This document shows, in pieces, positions 60,200-64,000 of a stretch of DNA of 64,000 nucleotides. The position numbers were made by a program, and so were the translations under genes. The stretch is taken from NCBI RefSeq assembly GCF_019599465.1, contig NZ_RKLR01000008.1:122169-186168 (forward strand). The letters are read 5' to 3'. The notes under the pieces were generated by a model, which was given only the letters and a program-made list of their open reading frames with translations, was not told the origin of the DNA and made no database searches. This stretch comes from Haloarcula rubra (GTDB lineage: Archaea > Halobacteriota > Halobacteria > Halobacteriales > Haloarculaceae). How positions within the stretch are numbered: the stretch's first letter is position 1; each line of letters starts with the position of its first letter.

Positions 60200-61921
60200 T
60201 CATTCACGTGCCTCGTGGTCTGCTGGGTGGGTGTTATCAATGAAAATCACGATCTCCTCATCCCAGAGTTTGAAATCGTGTTGGTAAACGGTATATCCCG
60301 GTAAATTAGGTGCGAGCGCTTCCTGATCCCAGCTGTACGCAATGACGATAGGGGGTGCGTCCTCGCGTAATTCGGTTGGATTCATTTCAGGGCTTGTACT
60401 CATCACGGTCGCGTTGACCCGTTCGAGATACCACGGGAGCGGAAGTCGACTGTGCCAGTTGGGCCCGCCCGGCGGCGGTTGCCGAAGGCTGCTCTCATTA
60501 CTGACGTAGAACAAGACTTCGTCTTCATTGGTCGGATTTCTGGTCCCGTAGAAGAGTACGTCGGTCCCATCGTGCGCTGCTGAGATGACCATCATGTTCT
60601 GGAGTGTGGGTTTCATTTCGTTGCTCGGTTGTGCCCACTGCAATACCTCTTTGTTCGTCTCGGAAGAGCTGTTGAGATACGCGACGTCCACTGCAGGAAC
60701 GGCGATACCACCGACAACGACCAACACCAAGAGGACGGTGAGACTACTATCGAGACTATTTCCGCTCACAATAGCCCGTCGCGCTCGTCGGTACAACAGC
60801 CCTGCACCGACCGCCGCAGGTATCGCCAGCGGGACAATCGCGTTAATAGTCGTCCACGGCGCTTTGATGTCGGTTGCGAGGGGGTATCCGAGGATGCTGG
60901 CGAACCCCCAATAGCCAGCGAATGCAACGAATTCCCGTGGAGTCTCCGCAGCATATCGATTCGCAAGAAATCCCGCGACAGCGAGGAGACCTAATGGTGC
61001 AGCACCGAACGCAAGCGTTTCGAGGAAGTCACCCAGATACGGCAGATACGCGTTCCCCTCGCCACTGATCCACGTCGTGTAAATCTTGTCCCAGGTTCCG
61101 ATCGTGGCGGTTTCGATGACTGCCGGGAATAATGTCGGTCGAGTAAATGCTCTCCAAACTCCCGGACGGGGAGCATAAAAGAACATGACGAGTACTACGA
61201 ACAATCCTGTCGACCCGATACTATGGATTCCCCATCCTCTGACTCCGTGAACAATTCGAGCAACGTGCTCGCTAAGAATCGCCTGCCAATCACGGTCTCG
61301 ATACCGGGCCATGACCAGCCGATAATCGAGAAGTAACCCAATCGCTCCGAGCCAGACAATCGGGAATAGCAGCGCGTTTTCCTTGGTCGTAAATCCTAGT
61401 CCGAACACCCCCGCGCTGGCATACAGATATCTCGGCTTTCGAGTATCGTAGAGTCGCACCCCGAATCCAATGGTGAAGAGCATGAAGGTTGCGAGGAGAA
61501 CGTCGTTGCGCATGAATCGAGAGTAGTACAAGAGAAGTGGATTGGCTGCCAGCAATAGCGCTAGTGCGACGAGTTCAGAATCCCGCAGGTGTTCGCGAAA
61601 CAACCATGCGGCAGCTGGGAGCAGGCCGCCGACAAGTGCGACGACGAGCCGGGCGCTAAAATCACTCGGGCCGATCAGCGTGAATACCTGACTATTGACC
61701 AGGGGCAGGAACGGACCGTGGATGATCGGTCGGTACTCAAAAACACCACTCTCCATGTACCGGAGCGTCCAGTAACCGACCCGACCCTCATCCCAATGAA
61801 AGACTCGTTGTCCAAGTCCGACAAGACGGGCGACCAGTGCACCGGCGGTGATCGCTACCACGGCAATCAGAGTCCTCGGTACGCGCCGCTCGGGTATGAG
61901 GCGGCCGTCACTCCAATCCAT
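60200..61921 (-). CDS. Flippase activity-associated protein Agl23 family (TIGR03663) membrane protein
   Basis: 573 residues. The GT-C-type glycosyltransferase layout is present: an acidic loop motif after the first helix (VFHWDEGRVGYWTLRYMESG, then VFEYRPIIHGPFLPLV), about twelve helices, and a soluble C-terminal domain (from about 440). SRFMRNDVLLATFMLF and FTTKENALLFPIVWLG are typical of the Agl23/TIGR03663 family, which is linked to N-glycan lipid handling in haloarchaea. The exact reaction is not settled. No other agl genes are near. Confidence 0.85.
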   Translation of the reverse strand: MDWSDGRLIPERRVPRTLIAVVAITAGALVARLVGLGQRVFHWDEGRVGYWTLRYMESGVFEYRPIIHGPFLPLVNSQVFTLIGPSDFSARLVVALVGGLLPAAAWLFREHLRDSELVALALLLAANPLLLYYSRFMRNDVLLATFMLFTIGFGVRLYDTRKPRYLYASAGVFGLGFTTKENALLFPIVWLGAIGLLLDYRLVMARYRDRDWQAILSEHVARIVHGVRGWGIHSIGSTGLFVVLVMFFYAPRPGVWRAFTRPTLFPAVIETATIGTWDKIYTTWISGEGNAYLPYLGDFLETLAFGAAPLGLLAVAGFLANRYAAETPREFVAFAGYWGFASILGYPLATDIKAPWTTINAIVPLAIPAAVGAGLLYRRARRAIVSGNSLDSSLTVLLVLVVVGGIAVPAVDVAYLNSSSETNKEVLQWAQPSNEMKPTLQNMMVISAAHDGTDVLFYGTRNPTNEDEVLFYVSNESSLRQPPPGGPNWHSRLPLPWYLERVNATVMSTSPEMNPTELREDAPPIVIAYSWDQEALAPNLPGYTVYQHDFKLWDEEIVIFIDNTHPADHEARE

Positions 61922-62063
61922 TACCGAATACAGAATCTTCTACCGGAATAGAGATATCGACTTCGACACGGCTACTGCACGATACGGCCGAGAGAGTTGC
62001 TACACCTACAGGAGGAACAACGCTATGCACGAATCCAGCGGACACCGGCAAACAAGAGGAGAA

Positions 62064-62786
62064 TCACGTGACCTGAAAATAGAGCGCAGTAAATAACACT
62101 GCATTGTAAACTCCATGTATCACCGCCGGAATCACGAGATTTTCCGCGTATTCATATACGGCACCGAGAACGAGTGCGAGGACGAACACGACGGCCATGT
62201 ATGTGAGTTGGCCGTCTCCACTAAGGGCTGCTGCGTGGCTCACAGCGAAAATCGCACTCGCAATGACGATCGCACTCCACGGTCGAAAGGCTCGTCGAAG
62301 GGTTCCTTGCACGAGTCCCCGGAAAAGGAGTTCCTCACCGGGGCCAACGAACAGCAAAGAGAACGGGACCAACAGTAAGAGCACTTCCGGATTTTGTGCT
62401 CCGATTTGTGCGACCTGATTCTCCGCGACGGGGACACCGAGCGTCGAAATGACGAGATTCAATGCACCGTAGAGGATGAAAAAGCCGACGAGTCCCCCGA
62501 CAGTCCAGCCAGCGTCTCGGACGGTCGGGCGGCGAAGTGCAAGGAAACCAAAACCGAGGCCACTCAGTTTGAGATAGCCAATCGCTAGAAGACCAAATGT
62601 GACTCCCTGTAACATCACCGTCGAAATGACGAGGAGGACTGCTGGCGAGTTCATCACATCGACACCTGCGACGATGAGTACCTGGGCTGTGAGAAAAACA
62701 ACGATTGCTCCAACAGTGAACCCGCTCACGGCTAACGCAATGGCCGTAAGTAGGCTCCGGCCTCGTTGCCGTAGCTCCGTATCCAT
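62064..62786 (-). CDS. CPBP-family intramembrane glutamic endopeptidase
   Basis: 240 residues from the ATG at 62786, which puts the first membrane helix near the N-terminus. The frame is open for 51 more codons to a GTG at 62939. About eight helices are present. The catalytic motif is GPGEELLFRGLVQG, followed by AIFAVSHAAAL and PAVIHGVYNAV, the three conserved blocks of the CPBP (Rce1-like/Abi) family. Such enzymes cleave prenylated proteins in eukaryotes and act in bacteriocin immunity in bacteria. The archaeal substrate is unknown. Confidence 0.88.
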   Translation of the reverse strand: MDTELRQRGRSLLTAIALAVSGFTVGAIVVFLTAQVLIVAGVDVMNSPAVLLVISTVMLQGVTFGLLAIGYLKLSGLGFGFLALRRPTVRDAGWTVGGLVGFFILYGALNLVISTLGVPVAENQVAQIGAQNPEVLLLLVPFSLLFVGPGEELLFRGLVQGTLRRAFRPWSAIVIASAIFAVSHAAALSGDGQLTYMAVVFVLALVLGAVYEYAENLVIPAVIHGVYNAVLFTALYFQVT

Positions 62787-63007
62787 GACCTCGGGGTTTG
62801 AGTTAGCGACGCTTGTACCTTCCTGTCTGTCGATTCGGGTTCCCAGCGGCGTTGGTGTACGCAGGGTGCGAGTCGGCTCGGGGGGCAGCCGCGAGGCATG
62901 CTCCTTGAACCGCTGTAAATCGAAGCCGAGGAAGAGCACACATCCGAGCTAAGCGTACCGTCGGGGAAAGAGATCACCTGAGCAGATGTCGGGTCTCTGA
63001 CACGAGA

Positions 63008-64000
63008 TTACGAGATTCGATGATTCATCGAGAAGAGCCGCTCCCGGACGATGTCGTCGACGAGTCCGATGGCCTCGTCTGCACGCGCAGGAGACACCTC
63101 GCCGCCGTATACAGCGAGCTCATAGATAGCGAGTATCCGCTGCAGTCGGTCGTCTTCCCGTCCGGTAGTCCGAAGCATTCGTATGTATTCTCGCCTCGTC
63201 TCTCCCGACCGACGCGCTCGATATTGACGAGCCAGTACCTGTTCCAGACGATCGAAAGCCCGTTCGACATCCGCCTGAGGAGAATCTGTCGAAGCTTGCC
63301 ACCCGAGTTCGACGAATTCATAGCCTCGTCGTAGCAGGCTAAATCGGTTGATTCCGAGAGCAGCACCGATGACGCCCGCGACAATTGCTACTTGATCAGT
63401 ATCTGAAAAGTTGGTGAATAGTGAACGCCGGCTAACCCCTGTCGTCTCTTGGCCGTTCTGCCGGAGGGCACCCGCTCCTATCGTTGTCATCTCGGGGTCC
63501 GACGCGACCGCTCCCCGTTGTTCGTCGACCTGCGTCAGATTGGTATCAGAATCATTCCCCGACGCTGGGGAATCGATATCTGGTGCCTGTGACGCTCCAG
63601 TTTCTGCCGTGGTCGTATTGTTCTGTGAGGACGACACCGTCGACAGTGAGGGCGTAGTCGTAGGTCGTGTTCGACTCGTGTCGATACCGTCCGTATTCGC
63701 GGCTCGAGCGTCTTCGAGCTGCTGCTGTCGAGCTGCCTGCCGTGGCCCGCTCGGTGTCGGGTCAAAGGATACCCAGCCAATCTCCGGGAAGAACACCTCG
63801 ACCCAGGCGTGGGAATTGAATCCTCGAATCACCCACTGGTTGTCAGCGACCGATTGCCCAGTCGTGTATCCCACCGTGAATCGGGCTGGAATACCGAGTG
63901 TCCGAAGCATGGTCGCCATAGCAGTCGCGTAATAGACGCAATAGCCTCGTTCCATCTCGAAAATGAATCTGTCTGCGATATTGCCGTCGGGGCGTGTGAT
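63008..64000 (-). CDS. Transglutaminase-like protein with C-terminal DUF4129-type domain (5' end outside window)
   Basis: The frame is open to the right edge, so the N-terminus is missing; 330 codons are visible. The transglutaminase core has Cys (MERGYCVYYATAMATML), His (NSHAWVEVFFPEIGW) and Asp (FDPTPSGPRQ). A Thr/Ser/Asn-rich linker of about 110 residues, a membrane helix and a helical cytoplasmic end (QADVERAFDRLEQVLARQYR) follow, as in the TgpA-like family. A membrane-linked enzyme acting on outer proteins is likely; the natural reaction is unknown in archaea. Confidence 0.88.
   Translation of the reverse strand: MTRPDGNIADRFIFEMERGYCVYYATAMATMLRTLGIPARFTVGYTTGQSVADNQWVIRGFNSHAWVEVFFPEIGWVSFDPTPSGPRQAARQQQLEDARAANTDGIDTSRTRPTTTPSLSTVSSSQNNTTTAETGASQAPDIDSPASGNDSDTNLTQVDEQRGAVASDPEMTTIGAGALRQNGQETTGVSRRSLFTNFSDTDQVAIVAGVIGAALGINRFSLLRRGYEFVELGWQASTDSPQADVERAFDRLEQVLARQYRARRSGETRREYIRMLRTTGREDDRLQRILAIYELAVYGGEVSPARADEAIGLVDDIVRERLFSMNHRIS

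Noticed and set aside
62024..62098. A 24-codon plus-strand frame with a GGAGGAA ribosome binding site, overlapping the CPBP gene end
   Set aside because: Too short, strongly basic and overlapping antisense to a real gene; the ribosome binding site alone is not enough.

Overview
The window is a haloarchaeal (class Halobacteria) segment. The proteins are strongly acidic, Tat signals with lipoboxes are frequent, and many families are typical of haloarchaea: RdfA, archaea-specific SMC-related protein, Bat-type HTH_10 regulators, archaeosortase A, DUF7563, halocyanins and Agl23. I cannot name the genus. Base composition is uneven: for example, the ATPase at 9455-11824 is clearly G+C-richer than the ATPase at 1478-4132. 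Together with the many insertion sequences this points to an accessory region, such as a megaplasmid or genomic island, though that is inference.

Layout. 1-12 kb holds metal and metalloid handling: two P1B-type Zn/Cd ATPases, an Acr3/BASS-like transporter, a PEBP lipoprotein and a membrane C2H2 finger protein. 12-20 kb holds an arylsulfotransferase-like protein, the first multicopper oxidase-ZIP-halocyanin operon, a saccharopine dehydrogenase-like enzyme and two regulators. 20-24 kb is a degraded patch with a Tat-exported protein of unknown function, a fragment of its paralogue, two related MITEs and an IS5-type transposase. 24-31 kb carries surface functions (NodU-type carbamoyltransferase, a double-domain lipoprotein, a DUF2298 protein). 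31-34.4 kb is the second multicopper oxidase-ZIP operon with its own DtxR/MntR-type regulator. 34.4-39.2 kb has a TnpB-only element, an MsrQ-like membrane protein, an IS605-type element and a frameshifted pilin. 39.3-46.3 kb has two RdfA paralogues around an SMC-related ATPase, plus a NicO transporter, archaeosortase A and a lipoprotein. 46.6-54.8 kb has two more TnpB genes, an ISH3-like element, a spermidine-synthase-like fusion and a DUF192 protein. 54.9-64 kb has a second halocyanin, DoxX, a broken site-2 protease, DUF420, DUF63, a C2H2-membrane-domain fusion, Agl23, a CPBP protease and a transglutaminase cut by the window edge.

How genes may work together. The strongest system-level signal is the duplicated cassette of secreted multicopper oxidase plus a ZIP permease that carries an extra extracytoplasmic domain. 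The regulator at the second copy has MntR-like metal ligands. The same palindromic box (TTAGA-N4/5-TCTAA) lies in the promoters of both copies, so one regulator probably controls both. By analogy with Fet3-Ftr1 this could be an oxidase-coupled metal uptake (or detoxification) module. A second signal is a His-rich secreted domain (HWHG ... FHFH ... WH) that occurs four times in three proteins, once fused to a cytoplasmic C2H2 finger through a membrane segment. I did not recognise its family. All family names come from reading motifs, not from database searches.
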